Source: Adlercreutzia faecimuris (GTDB taxonomy: Bacteria; Actinomycetota; Coriobacteriia; Coriobacteriales; Eggerthellaceae). Taken from it: a DNA stretch of 64,000 bases. The translations under genes were made by a program, and so were the position numbers. How positions within the stretch are numbered: position 1 is the stretch's first letter; every line of letters starts with the position of its first letter. The stretch lies in assembly GCF_022669055.1 (NCBI RefSeq), contig NZ_JAJMLW010000001.1, positions 372,001 to 436,000 of the forward strand, written 5' to 3'. The notes under the pieces are model-generated. The model was given only the letters and a program-made list of their open reading frames with translations. It was not told the DNA's origin and ran no database searches. Positions 44,396-53,365 of the stretch are shown in pieces.

Positions 44396-44520
44396 CGCCC
44401 TCTGTCCTTTTGCCTGAGAGTTTCAACGTCGGCCGTGGCCGGCGCCTTGCACCTTCGGCACCCGTATTCGGGATTCTCCAGAGGCCCCTCCGCGCTCTGT
44501 CTCCTGCGGGATTCAGAGCG
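44396..44520 (-). ncRNA. Glycine riboswitch (single aptamer with 5' ghost hairpin)
   Basis: On the minus strand the aptamer runs from about 44490 down to 44396. It shows the conserved CTGGAGAAT opening, GTGCCGAAGGTGCAA in the centre and AACTCTCAGGCAAAAGGAC with AGAG closing P1. Just 5' of it, CGCTCTG...CAGAGCG (44493-44520) forms a hairpin in the position of a missing first aptamer (ghost aptamer), as in singlet glycine riboswitches. The controlled gene is the AGCS symporter starting at 44298. Confidence 0.93.
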
Positions 44521-44665
44521 TTTCAGCGGGGTACGCTATGTGATTGCGCTGCAAATTATAGGACCGGCCTTCGGCTTGTCAATGGAAGCACGCGGCGAAA
44601 TGGTAGAATCTGGGTCGCCGGTCGAGCGGACGGCCCCAAGCGGGCTCCCACCGGCACGTCAGCGC

Positions 44666-44741
44666 GCCCCTGTAGCTCAGCGGATAGAGCGTCGGTTTCC
44701 TAAACCGTGCGTCGGAGGTTCGAGTCCTCTCAGGGGCGCCA
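44666..44741 (+). tRNA. tRNA-Arg (anticodon CCT)
   Basis: The cloverleaf has acceptor GCCCCTG/CAGGGGC, D-arm GCTCAGCGGATAGAGC, anticodon loop TTCCTAA (anticodon CCT, codon AGG), T-arm GGAGGTTCGAGTCCTCT and encoded CCA. The outermost anticodon-stem pair is a T-T mismatch. Confidence 0.95.
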
Positions 44742-44852
44742 GCTTCTTTCCCCATTCCTTCAGTGAATCCTCCGACCTCGGGCGTTTCCCCGCTGAGAGG
44801 CCTCGTTCGTTACGGGGGAATCCTACTTGGTGGGCTGGTCTTGAATGTGATA

Positions 44853-44881
44853 TTGCAACGCACGAGGGTCGACATTAGAAT
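44853..44881 (+). promoter_or_regulatory. Promoter of the second surface operon
   Basis: TTGCAA (44853-44858) and TAGAAT (44876-44881) are separated by an ideal 17 bp. The expected transcript starts near 44888 and has a ~290-base leader before the adhesin at 45182. Confidence 0.6.
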
Positions 44882-44915
44882 GTAACGATATTATTACGTT
44901 TTGATGGAGAACTAT

Positions 44916-44969
44916 CCGCCTTTCGGCAATCTGGGGCCAGTCGTTCTGACTAATCGGCTCCAGAGGCGG
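44916..44969 (+). ncRNA. Structured leader element of the second surface operon
   Basis: Three nested stems can form: CCGCCT (44916-44921) with AGGCGG (44964-44969), CTGGGGCC (44931-44938) with GGCTCCAG (44956-44963), and AGTC (44939-44942) with GACT (44948-44951). It lies inside the predicted long leader. It matches no riboswitch class I recognise. Confidence 0.45.
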
Positions 44970-45181
44970 TAGTGGCCCAGCTGCGCGGCGCCCGGCGAGG
45001 AGCGCGTGAAAGCGCAGTTCGTAACGTTGTTGCGTGACCCCGGCGCGCGTCGTCGGGAGGGAGCCATGGGGCTCGTGGCGCCTAGGCAGAGGAGGTCGGG
45101 CGGTGCGGTGCCAGGGGAGGATGTTCTGCCAGTTGGAGATGCGGCCGCGTGCGGCCGGTCTGACAACGAGGGAGGATAGCC

Positions 45182-48100
45182 ATGGGTGGCTCGCAGGACA
45201 ACCCGACGCGAGCCGCAGCGTCGAAAGACCACGCCTGGGGAAAGAAACGCGCACACGTGATCATCGGCGCCATCGCCGCATGCGCCGCGCTGTCGCTGAC
45301 CGGAATCGCCTTCGCGGCGGCCGGCGGCAACCAGACCATCAGCTGGACGGCCATGGAGAAGGAGCAGCCGCCCGTTCCCATCGAGCAGGCCGACAAGCCC
45401 GCCGACCAGGAGCCCCTGGCTGCGACCGGCGACGGCGAGGACGCCGCCGCGGCCGCCGATCCCAAGGCCGACCCGGCCACGCCCGCCGACCCCGCCGCCC
45501 CGGGTGGCGAGGCGAAGGCCGCCGCCGGCAAGGCCGCCGGGGATCCCGCCGGTTCCTCGGAGGCCGACCCGAAGGCCGCCGACCCCGCGACGGCCGACCC
45601 CAAGGCCGACCCCGCGGACGACCCGGCCAAGCCCTCCGATCCCGCCGCGACCGAGCCCGAGCCCGAGGCGCCGGTGGCGGAGGACCCCGCCGCGCAGGCG
45701 GAGGAGCCGGCTCCCGCGGTGGCCACCGTCAAGTTCGCCATCGAGCCGGCCGACCAGGGCGCCGTCTCCTACAACGGCACGCTCTACCGCAACGGCGACG
45801 CCGTCGAGGCCGAGGCCCCGGCGACCTTCGCCTTTACCGTCCAGCCTGCCGAGGGCTACGAGGTGGACTCCGTCACCGTCATCCGCACGGCCGCCCCGCT
45901 CGAGGGCGAGGGCGCCGCCCAGCCGGGCACCGGCACGGCCGAGGCCCTCGAGGCCGTCGACGGCGCCTACACGGTGGCCGCCGACGAGGAGGCGGCCGTC
46001 TACCAGGTGACCGTGAAGGTGGCCGACGCGCGCATCAACAGCCACGCCAACCTCGCCAAGGCCCTCGCGGCCGGCGGCGCCGTCAAGCTGGAGGGCGACA
46101 TCGCGGCCGAGGGCCCGCTGGCCATCGCCGCGGGCACGGAGGTCGTGCTCGACCTGGCCGGCCACACGCTCTCGCTCGCCGAGGGCCAGTCGGCGGCCAG
46201 CCTCATCACGGTGGAGCCCGGCGCCAAGCTGACCGTCACCGATTCCACGGCCGCGCCCCTCACGTCCCAGTGCCGCGCCGAGGAGCACGGCTTCCCGGCC
46301 TCCCGTGCCGGCGAGCTGGCCGTCTACGACGCGGGCTCGCACGAGCTCACCTACTACGTGACCACCACCAAGGCCAACCGCTCGTCCGGCACCACCTCCG
46401 AGACGCGCCATAAGGAGCAGGTGAACCTGGGCTCCGCCGGCGCCATCGAAGTGGCGGGCCTTACCGCCGCCATCGAGGTGCAGGACGGCGCCGCGTTCGC
46501 CATGGACGGCGGCCGCCTGACCAACGCGGGTGGCGCCCACGGCGTGAAGGCCGGCAACGCCACGGTGACCATCACCGGCAATGCGGCCATCGCCGGCAGC
46601 GGCAGCGCCGGCGCGACCGGCGACGACGCCAACGGCGCCGGCATCTACCAGGCCGACGGCGCGCTGGAGGTGTCCGGCAACGCGGCCATCGCCGGCAACC
46701 GGGCCGCCAACAGCGGCGGCGGCATCTACCTGGCGGCCGGCAGCGCGACCATCACCGGCGACGCCGTGGTGGCCGGCAACGCGGCCTCCGAGGGCGACGC
46801 GGTGGACGACAAGGCCAACGAGCATGCTCCCAGCTATGACGGAGGCGGCGTCTACGTGGCCAAGGCCGCGGCGCTCACCATGGAGGGAGAGGCCGTCGTC
46901 TCGGGCAACGTCGCCCGTCGCGACGGCGGCGGCATCTACGTCGAGCCCCAGCCGAAGAACTCGCTGCTCGCCCGCAACCGCCTCGTCATCACGGGCGGCA
47001 CCATCACCAACAACCGCTCCCACGCGCTCAAGACCGGCGGCTTCTACGTGTCCGGCGGCGGTGGCATCTTCTCGATGGGCGACACCTCCATCGACGGCGC
47101 CGTCATCACGTCCAACTGGTCGGAGGATGCCGGCGGCGGCCTGTGCATGCCCGGCGAGGACAAGTACCAGATGCCCCTGCTCGCCATGACCAACACGGTG
47201 GTGGCAGCCAACCGCGCGGGCGCGAGCGAGGGCGGCGGCATGTTCTGCATGACGGCCGGCCACAAGGACGCGGACAAGGCCGCGGGCCGCATCAGCTACG
47301 TCACCACCGGCACCTACATCACCAACAACCGCACCGACACCGAGTTCGACTACGGCGGAGGCGGCCTGTTCGTGCCGTCCGACGGCTTCCTGAACGTGGT
47401 GTACCCCGTGGTCACCGGCAACGACGCCAGCGGCTTCGGCGGCGGCGTGGCCGCGTGCAGCAACAGCACCGTCATCACCCAGGACGCGGCCATCTTCGAC
47501 AACAAGGCCCTGGGCGAGAACTCCACCACCAACCCCAACGAGTACGGCGACCGCTGGGCTCGCTTCACCGAGGGCGAGGGCCCGGGGCCGAAGGGGAGCA
47601 ACCCGGGCGACAACGCCTGGAGCCGCCCGTTCGATCCGTCCGAGGTGGTGAAGGGAGCCTACGACCAGTACGATACCTACAACGACCATCGTATGCTCAA
47701 GCACGTGGCCTGGCAGAACGAGGACGGCTCCACCGAGCCGCTGGAGGCCAACGACTTCTTCAGCGCGAACCGCGCCACCGTCTACGGCACGATGCTCGGC
47801 GGCCACGGCGCCGACTGCACCGACGGGTGCACGGACAGCCACCGCGCCGAGTACAACTGGACGGGCTGGATGAGCGCGAGCCCCACCCAGGGCAGCGCGC
47901 TGGTGGAGTACCGTGGCTGGAATAAGGGCGCGACGGTGACGCTTTCCTCCGGTGAGACTGTCGAGGCCTTCTCCGGCGGCGCGCGTGCAAATGATCTGGG
48001 CTGGTACCTGTGGGTCAACAAGAGCGACTTCACTGAGGAAGAGGCTGAGGAGCTCGCCCGCAGCCTTGACGGCGTGAGCGTGGAGTTCTCTTCGCCCTCA

Positions 48101-49102
48101 GCCTCCTTCACCTCCTCGATGGCCGGCTTCTACGCCGCTAATCTTCAGACCGAGAACGATAAGATCTGCCTCGACTTCAAGCGCTACGCCGATGGCGGCT
48201 TCATGGAGAACGCCGACGGCACCTCCGCCAACGACGGCCTCCACCTGAAGGCTGACGACACGAAGCTCGCCCCGCGCGAGCTCGAGGCCGCGACGCGCAC
48301 CGAGCCTCTGGCCTACTACCGCGTCTACCACATCGACGAGTTCCCCGCGGGCAACGGCTTCGCCCAAGCCAACCGCATCATGGCGCTCGACGCCCACCCG
48401 ACCGCCGAGGCCAAGGTGTCGGCTCGCAGCACAGCCTGCGTCTTCGTCACGGGCAACTTCTCCAACACCAACGGCGGCGGCATCGGCTGCAACGGCTTCA
48501 TCAACATCGGCAAGCCGAACGGCTCGGTGCCCGACGAGCCGACCGCCCCCGAGAGCCCGACGCACTTCGGCAGCTTCCAGATCACCAAGACGCTGGCCGA
48601 CCTGCCTGCGGCTGAGGAGGGCGCCCAGGCCGTTCGCGCCACCGTGGTGTTCCACGTGATGGGCTACCAGGACGAGGCGTCCGCGAACGCCGGCGAGGGT
48701 CACAACGTCATCTACGACGCCTACCACGCCATGGAGTTCGCCCCCGGCGATGATCAGCAGGTCATCACCCTGGGCCGCTTCCCCGAGGGCTCCTACTTCA
48801 CGGTGACCGAGGTGTCCTACAGCGGCGCCAACTACGAGATCTCCGACGGCGGGGCCGCCACGCGCGCCGTCACCGTGACGGCGAACGACCCGGCTGACGA
48901 GGGCGCGGTCATCCCGCTGGTCAACTTCGTCAACCGGTACAAGGATGACGGCCACCACAGCACCGGCGTGGTGAACACCTACACCAAGCAGGACGGCAGC
49001 TACACCGTCACCCAGAAGTGGAGCAAGACCGAGGTCGTCGTGCCCGCGCCCGACGAGGGCGGCGAGCAGGGCGACGACCCGCAGACCCCGGCCGAGGCCT
49101 AG
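45182..49102 (+). CDS. Beta-helix surface adhesin 3
   Basis: The 1306-residue exported protein has a signal peptide (basic N-terminus, helix ~27-45). A Pro/Asp/Ala linker (~55-180) and an Ig-like domain with GYEVDSVTV lead to a right-handed beta-helix region (~300-780) with repeated GNAAIAGN, GGGIY and GGGVYVA turns typical of pectin-lyase-like adhesins. A unique domain follows (~780-1130) and a C-terminal Cna-B/DUF5979-like domain (~1130-1270, SFQITKTLADLP ... YFTVTEVSYSGANYE). There is no LPXTG or membrane anchor, so attachment must depend on partner proteins of the operon. GAGGGAGGATAGCC precedes the ATG. The gene leads an operon that ends with a SipW-type signal peptidase. Confidence 0.85.
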   Translation: MGGSQDNPTRAAASKDHAWGKKRAHVIIGAIAACAALSLTGIAFAAAGGNQTISWTAMEKEQPPVPIEQADKPADQEPLAATGDGEDAAAAADPKADPATPADPAAPGGEAKAAAGKAAGDPAGSSEADPKAADPATADPKADPADDPAKPSDPAATEPEPEAPVAEDPAAQAEEPAPAVATVKFAIEPADQGAVSYNGTLYRNGDAVEAEAPATFAFTVQPAEGYEVDSVTVIRTAAPLEGEGAAQPGTGTAEALEAVDGAYTVAADEEAAVYQVTVKVADARINSHANLAKALAAGGAVKLEGDIAAEGPLAIAAGTEVVLDLAGHTLSLAEGQSAASLITVEPGAKLTVTDSTAAPLTSQCRAEEHGFPASRAGELAVYDAGSHELTYYVTTTKANRSSGTTSETRHKEQVNLGSAGAIEVAGLTAAIEVQDGAAFAMDGGRLTNAGGAHGVKAGNATVTITGNAAIAGSGSAGATGDDANGAGIYQADGALEVSGNAAIAGNRAANSGGGIYLAAGSATITGDAVVAGNAASEGDAVDDKANEHAPSYDGGGVYVAKAAALTMEGEAVVSGNVARRDGGGIYVEPQPKNSLLARNRLVITGGTITNNRSHALKTGGFYVSGGGGIFSMGDTSIDGAVITSNWSEDAGGGLCMPGEDKYQMPLLAMTNTVVAANRAGASEGGGMFCMTAGHKDADKAAGRISYVTTGTYITNNRTDTEFDYGGGGLFVPSDGFLNVVYPVVTGNDASGFGGGVAACSNSTVITQDAAIFDNKALGENSTTNPNEYGDRWARFTEGEGPGPKGSNPGDNAWSRPFDPSEVVKGAYDQYDTYNDHRMLKHVAWQNEDGSTEPLEANDFFSANRATVYGTMLGGHGADCTDGCTDSHRAEYNWTGWMSASPTQGSALVEYRGWNKGATVTLSSGETVEAFSGGARANDLGWYLWVNKSDFTEEEAEELARSLDGVSVEFSSPSASFTSSMAGFYAANLQTENDKICLDFKRYADGGFMENADGTSANDGLHLKADDTKLAPRELEAATRTEPLAYYRVYHIDEFPAGNGFAQANRIMALDAHPTAEAKVSARSTACVFVTGNFSNTNGGGIGCNGFINIGKPNGSVPDEPTAPESPTHFGSFQITKTLADLPAAEEGAQAVRATVVFHVMGYQDEASANAGEGHNVIYDAYHAMEFAPGDDQQVITLGRFPEGSYFTVTEVSYSGANYEISDGGAATRAVTVTANDPADEGAVIPLVNFVNRYKDDGHHSTGVVNTYTKQDGSYTVTQKWSKTEVVVPAPDEGGEQGDDPQTPAEA

Positions 49103-49114
49103 GCGAGGAAAGTG

Positions 49115-49906
49115 ATGAGGATGAAGAGAACCTTCCTGACAAGGCGGACGGCGCTTGCCGTGCTGGCCGTGGCCCTGGGCATGGGCATCATGGTCGGCCC
49201 CACGCTCGCCTACTATACCGACACCACCCAGGCGAACGGGTCGCTGCCGTTCTCCTACAGCCCCGAGACGCCGCCTCCGCCCGAGGAACCCGAGGAGCCG
49301 ACGCCGCCTCCGGAGGAACCCGAGGAGCCCACGCCCCCGCCGCCGCCCGAGACGGAGATCCGCGAGGAGATCGAGGGCACTAACAAGGTCATCCGCGTCG
49401 AGAACGTGGGCGAGACCGCCGCGGTAGTGCGCGTGCGTGCCTTCTACGGCACGGCGAACGCCACGGTGTCCTTCGCCGGCGACGGCTGGGGCACGCGCGC
49501 CGACGGCGAGGAGGGCTGGCTGTACTGCGCGGCTGTGCTCGAGCCCGGTGATGTGAGCGAGCCCCTCTATATAAATGTGGAGCCGGTCAAGAACGCCGCG
49601 GTCGACTCCTTCGATATTGCCATCGTGCAGCAGTGCGTGGCGCCGGACGAGGCGGCCGAGGGCGAGGAGCCCGGCTCGGCCACCTTCGCCGACGGCACCG
49701 TGGTGCTGGGCGAGCTGACGCGGCTGGCCGCCCAGGCGGCCGGCGACGAGGCCGAGAATCCCGACGCCGGCGACGAGGCCGACGATCCCGCGGCGCGGCT
49801 CTCGGGCGGCGCGGCGGCGGCCGAGGTATTCGAGGGCCTGGCGCCGGTGGCCGAGCAGGCCGCCGATCTGTTGGACACGACGGCCCCCGCGGCCGACCGA
49901 GCCTAA
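49115..49906 (+). CDS. SipW/TasA-type secreted protein
   Basis: The ~263-residue protein has a signal sequence of the kind processed by SipW peptidases: RRTALAVLAVALGMGIMVGPTLAYYTDTT. A Pro/Glu repeat linker (PPPEEPEEPTPPPEEPEEP) follows, then a TasA/CalY-like beta domain (~90-180) and an acidic Ala-rich tail. TasA and CalY are fibre-forming or biofilm proteins. ATG 49115 is preferred over GTG 49112 on ribosome-binding-site spacing (GAGGAAA). No anchor motif is visible. Confidence 0.75.
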   Translation: MRMKRTFLTRRTALAVLAVALGMGIMVGPTLAYYTDTTQANGSLPFSYSPETPPPPEEPEEPTPPPEEPEEPTPPPPPETEIREEIEGTNKVIRVENVGETAAVVRVRAFYGTANATVSFAGDGWGTRADGEEGWLYCAAVLEPGDVSEPLYINVEPVKNAAVDSFDIAIVQQCVAPDEAAEGEEPGSATFADGTVVLGELTRLAAQAAGDEAENPDAGDEADDPAARLSGGAAAAEVFEGLAPVAEQAADLLDTTAPAADRA

Positions 49907-49918
49907 GGAGGGAGGGCC

Positions 49919-50614
49919 ATGAGCAACGCGAAGAGCACATCCCCCCGCACGTTGTGGATGATGGTGCTGGCGGCGGCCCTGCTGCTGGTGCTGGGCGGCG
50001 TGGGCGTGGTGCAGGCCACCCAGGCGCAGCTCGTCTTCTACAGCGAGGACTACGTCGCCGAGTTCGCGCAGACCCACATCGGGGTGGCGCTGACCGAGAA
50101 CGACGTCATCGTCGAGGGCGATGACGCCCTGCTCCAGGATGCGGGCGCCCTGCTGGGCGGCGACGCGCAGATGATCCCGGGCAAGGCCTATCCCGAGCGC
50201 CTGTCGGCGGTCAACACCACCGACATGGGCGAGTACGTGCGCCTGACCGTGCGCAAGTTCTGGGCCGACGCCGACGGGCAGAAGAACCCGCTGCTCGACC
50301 CGGCGCTCATCCAGCTGGGCTATGACGACGAGCACTGGGTGCTCAACCCGGCCGAGTGCACCGACGAGCGCCTGGTGCTCTACTACCGCCACCTGCTGGA
50401 CGGCGATGAGGCGGCCGCGGGCCCGGCGGTGACCACCATCGCCATCGATCCGGCCGTGGCCACCGCGCCCGGCGACTTCACCGACTGCCGCGTGGCGCTG
50501 GCTGCGCAGGTCGATTCCGTCCAGGTCAACTACGCGGATGACGCTGCGGGCAGCGCCTGGGGCGTTGACGTGGAGGCCCTCGGCCTCGACTGGAGCGAGG
50601 GGGTCGCGCGATGA
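49919..50614 (+). CDS. Secreted operon protein with SipW-like signal
   Basis: The 231-residue protein begins with a short basic leader, a helix (LWMMVLAAALLLVLGGVGVVQA) and TQAQLVFYSEDYVAEF, which resembles the region after the cleavage site in SipW substrates. The body has no recognised family and no anchor. AAGGAGGGAGGGCC precedes ATG 49919, and the stop overlaps the next start by four bases. It probably is a second fibre or fibre-accessory subunit; this is inferred from the signal and neighbours. Confidence 0.7.
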   Translation: MSNAKSTSPRTLWMMVLAAALLLVLGGVGVVQATQAQLVFYSEDYVAEFAQTHIGVALTENDVIVEGDDALLQDAGALLGGDAQMIPGKAYPERLSAVNTTDMGEYVRLTVRKFWADADGQKNPLLDPALIQLGYDDEHWVLNPAECTDERLVLYYRHLLDGDEAAAGPAVTTIAIDPAVATAPGDFTDCRVALAAQVDSVQVNYADDAAGSAWGVDVEALGLDWSEGVAR

Positions 50615-51429
50615 GCCTGGCAACCCTGACGAGAACGGCGCGCCGCGGGCTGGCCGCGGTCGTCCTGGCGGCCGGCCTGGCCCTGGGCGGCACGGCGGCG
50701 GCCTGGGCCGTCGAGACCGGCTGGACGGTGGCGTTCGACGGCAAGGCGATGAAGTCCGACGGCACGGCCGATATGCTCGCCCAGGTGAGCAAGCTGCAGC
50801 CGGGCGACTCGGTCGTCTTCAACATCGATTTGTTCAACGACTTCGACCAGGCGGCCGACTGGTACATGAAGACCGAGGTGCTGCGCACCATGGAGGAGCT
50901 GGCCGACAACGGCGGCGGCTCCTACGCCTACGACCTCACCTACACGAGCCCCGCGGGCGAGAAGCGCGTCATCTACACCAACGACACCGTCTCCGGCGAC
51001 AGCGACAAGGACGACACCAACGGCCTGTTCGACGCCACCGGCGCCATGCGGGAGATGTTCTTCCTGGACACGCTGCCCGCCGACAGCCACGCGGCCATCG
51101 TCATGAGCGTGAGCCTGGATCCCGAGTCTCACGGCAACAGCTACTTCGACACCGCGGCGAAGCTGCAGATATCCTTCGCGGCCGAGCCCAAGGCGTCCAA
51201 CAACGTGCCGCCGACCGAGACGAAGACCGACAACCCGCCCAAGGCCGATGATCCGGCCGATCAGCCCAAGAAGGACGAGCCGACCGATCTGCTGTCGCGC
51301 CTCGCCCAGACCGGCGACGCCGTCATGATCGCTGTCGTGGGCCTGGCGGCGGTGGCCGTCGTCGCTGTGGGCCTGCTGTGCGTCGCGCGCCGACGCTCCC
51401 ATGCCAAGGAGGAAGGTGAGACGCGATGA
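50611..51429 (+). CDS. Surface protein with LAQTG sortase-type anchor
   Basis: The 272-residue protein has a signal peptide ending AWA (~34), a beta-rich body (QPGDSVVFNIDLFNDFDQAADWYMKTEVLRTMEE), a Pro/Lys/Asp linker and a C-terminal LAQTGD motif followed by a helix and RRRSH. This is an LPXTG-like cell-wall sorting signal with Ala in place of Pro. It would be the covalently attached member of the operon. No sortase gene is in the window. It overlaps both neighbouring genes by four bases. Confidence 0.78.
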   Translation: MSLATLTRTARRGLAAVVLAAGLALGGTAAAWAVETGWTVAFDGKAMKSDGTADMLAQVSKLQPGDSVVFNIDLFNDFDQAADWYMKTEVLRTMEELADNGGGSYAYDLTYTSPAGEKRVIYTNDTVSGDSDKDDTNGLFDATGAMREMFFLDTLPADSHAAIVMSVSLDPESHGNSYFDTAAKLQISFAAEPKASNNVPPTETKTDNPPKADDPADQPKKDEPTDLLSRLAQTGDAVMIAVVGLAAVAVVAVGLLCVARRRSHAKEEGETR

Positions 51430-52493
51430 AGTCCCTGACTGCCCGCTGCGCCTCGGTTGCCGCCGCTGCGCTGCTGTCCGTATCCCTGCTGGCCGTCCCG
51501 GCCCTGGCTGCGCCCGAGGAGGCGGCCGCCGGTGACGCCGTGGCCGCGCCGACCGCCCCGGCCGAGCCCACCACCTACACCGTGCGCCTGTACGCGGGTA
51601 ACCGCGGCCTGGTCAACGACGGCGCCTACTGCGAGTGGTCGGGCGTGCCCTACGGCTCCGACCTGGACTTCAGCGGCGCCCGCATCGCCGTGACCGACCC
51701 GAAGTACTACGTGAAGGGCATCCGCCTGGCTGGCCTCGACAACGTGAAGGACGTGCGCTACGTCGGCCAGCTCGATGAGCGCAACTTCGCCTCCGGCACC
51801 GTGCGCGTGACCGAGGACGCCGACTACGTGCTGGCCTACGGCATCATGGCCAACCGCGTGGCCTACACGGTGCGCTACGTTGACGCCGACGGCTACACGG
51901 TGGCCCCGACCGACACCTTCTACGGCGACGTGGGCGACACCCCGGCGACCGCCGCCGTGTACGTGGACGGCTACGTTCCCAACGCCTACGAGATCACCAA
52001 GACGCTCGCGGACGAGCCGGACGACAACGTCATTACGTTCACCTACACGCGCGTGGCCCCCGGCTACGCCACCGCGCCCGGCGAGGACGGCACCACCAAC
52101 ATCGTGACGCCCGACGGCGAGAACGTTCCGGCCCGCCAGCCGCAGCAGCCTGCGGGCGAGGCCGGCGCGCCCGCCGTGGGCGAGGGCGCTGGCGACGCTG
52201 CGGGCGAGCAGGCGGACGACGCGCCCGTCCCGCTGGCCACCGCGGCCGGCGAGGAGCTCATCGGCGACGACGGCAACCCGCTCATGGCGCCGCGTGATTC
52301 CATGAGCATCGACGACGACGCCGTGCCCATGGCGGCGCGCGGCGGCTACGGCGAGGGCGCCGAGGCGCCGGACGGCGGCTTCCCGCTGGCGGCGAGCCCT
52401 CTGTCCATCGCGTTTCTGGCCGGCGGGCTGATCCTGCTGGTAGGGGCGCTCGTGCTGTGGCTGAGGCGCCGCAAGGCCGCGCAGGAAGACTAG
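51426..52493 (+). CDS. MucBP-type membrane-anchored surface protein
   Basis: The 355-residue protein has a signal peptide ending ALA (~28), a domain with repeated Tyr/Gly motifs (~40-140), a MucBP-like domain (~145-205, VRYVDADGYTVAPTDTFYGDVGD) and a disordered linker. It then has SIDDDAVPMAARG, a C-terminal helix (~325-345) and RRRK. The DDDAVPMAA phrase resembles the DDETPMAA and DDATPQAA phrases of the two giant adhesins, but the FDHPxCWVH part is missing. It may hold the fibre proteins at the membrane. Confidence 0.75.
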   Translation: MKSLTARCASVAAAALLSVSLLAVPALAAPEEAAAGDAVAAPTAPAEPTTYTVRLYAGNRGLVNDGAYCEWSGVPYGSDLDFSGARIAVTDPKYYVKGIRLAGLDNVKDVRYVGQLDERNFASGTVRVTEDADYVLAYGIMANRVAYTVRYVDADGYTVAPTDTFYGDVGDTPATAAVYVDGYVPNAYEITKTLADEPDDNVITFTYTRVAPGYATAPGEDGTTNIVTPDGENVPARQPQQPAGEAGAPAVGEGAGDAAGEQADDAPVPLATAAGEELIGDDGNPLMAPRDSMSIDDDAVPMAARGGYGEGAEAPDGGFPLAASPLSIAFLAGGLILLVGALVLWLRRRKAAQED

Positions 52494-52511
52494 CGGGTAA
52501 GGAGGCCGCTC

Positions 52512-53036
52512 ATGACGCAGGATGCCGCGAAGCCGCGGAAGAAGAACCGGTCGGCGGCCTCTCTCGCCCTGGGGGGCCTGGGCATGGCCGTACTGGCGTG
52601 CTGCGCCATCGTGTGCGTGATCATCGTGGCGCCGCGCCTGTTCGGCATCGTCCCCTACGCGGTGGCGACCGGCTCGATGGAGCCGTCCCTGTCGGTCGGT
52701 TCGCTCGTCTACGCGCAGGAGGTCGATCCGGCCGAGCTGGAGCCGGGCGACGTGGTCACGTTCTCCCAGGGACACCAGCGCAGCGTGCCCGTCACCCACC
52801 GCGTGGTGTCCAATGACCCGATGGAGCGCGAGCTGGTGACCCAGGGCGACGCGAACGCCAGCCCCGATCCCGAGCCGGTGCCCTACTCGCGGGTGCGCGG
52901 CGAGGTGGTGCTGTCGGTGCCCCTGCTGGGGTTCATCGCCACCGGGCTGTCGATGGACGGCGGGAAGCTGGCGCTGGTCGCCGTCATCGGCGCGTCGCTG
53001 GCCCTGTGCTTCGTGGCCGATCGGCTGCGGGAATAG
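52512..53036 (+). CDS. sipW: SipW/ER-type signal peptidase I
   Basis: The 174-residue membrane protein has N-terminal (~22-45) and C-terminal (~145-168) helices. The catalytic Ser lies in ATGSMEPSLSVGSLVY, and VTHRVV supplies the His that replaces Lys in the archaeal/ER-type branch to which SipW belongs. QGDANASPDPEPV is the typical downstream motif. It should cleave the SipW-type signals of the proteins encoded just upstream (49115 and 49919). GGTAAGGAGGCCGCTC precedes the ATG. Confidence 0.9.
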   Translation: MTQDAAKPRKKNRSAASLALGGLGMAVLACCAIVCVIIVAPRLFGIVPYAVATGSMEPSLSVGSLVYAQEVDPAELEPGDVVTFSQGHQRSVPVTHRVVSNDPMERELVTQGDANASPDPEPVPYSRVRGEVVLSVPLLGFIATGLSMDGGKLALVAVIGASLALCFVADRLRE

Positions 53037-53165
53037 GGGCGTGCCAGGCGCCGGGCGCCGGCGCGTGGGGCGCGCGGGCGTGGGGCGCGCGGGTGCCGGC
53101 GCGTGGAACGCGTTGAGCGCTGGGTGCGAGGGCGCTGGGCGCGTCGAAGAGCGCTCGCCTTGTCG

Positions 53166-53199
53166 GAGGGGGTTGCCTGCGGGCGGCCCCCTCTTCTTT
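53166..53199 (+). terminator. Terminator of the second surface operon
   Basis: GAGGGGG (53166-53172) pairs with CCCCCTC (53187-53193), followed by TTCTTTA. Confidence 0.7.
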
Positions 53200-53212
53200 A
53201 TGCGCGGGGCGG

Positions 53213-53365
53213 TGGAAAAGAATTGGCCCCGGTCGAAGAGGGGTGCTTCGCCGGGGCCCAGGAGGGGGATGATGCGACGCGTCACGCGCCGCATTCTGCT
53301 TTTGGAAAAGCAGGGCCCGCTGATGAGGAGGGGTGCCTTTTCAGCGGCCGGGGATCATTATAGGG
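53213..53365 (+). ncRNA. Tandem pair of hairpins with identical loop
   Basis: Unit 1 has GGAAAAG, then stem GGCCCCGG-CGAAG (53225-53238) / CTTCG-CCGGGGCC (53246-53258) closed by loop AGGGGTG, then GGGGGATGAT. Unit 2, 88 bases later, has GGAAAAG, a different stem (CCGCTGA...TCAGCGG, 53317-53347) with the same loop AGGGGTG (53329-53335), then GGGGATCATT. The stems differ in sequence but both pair, while loop and flanks are kept. That suggests a duplicated structured RNA in the 554-base gap between the signal peptidase gene and 53590. No known class is recognised. Confidence 0.5.

Noticed and set aside
53318-53345. CTGATGA as the core of a hammerhead ribozyme
   Set aside because: The required GAAA after stem II is missing, and the bases are better explained by the hairpin with the AGGGGTG loop.
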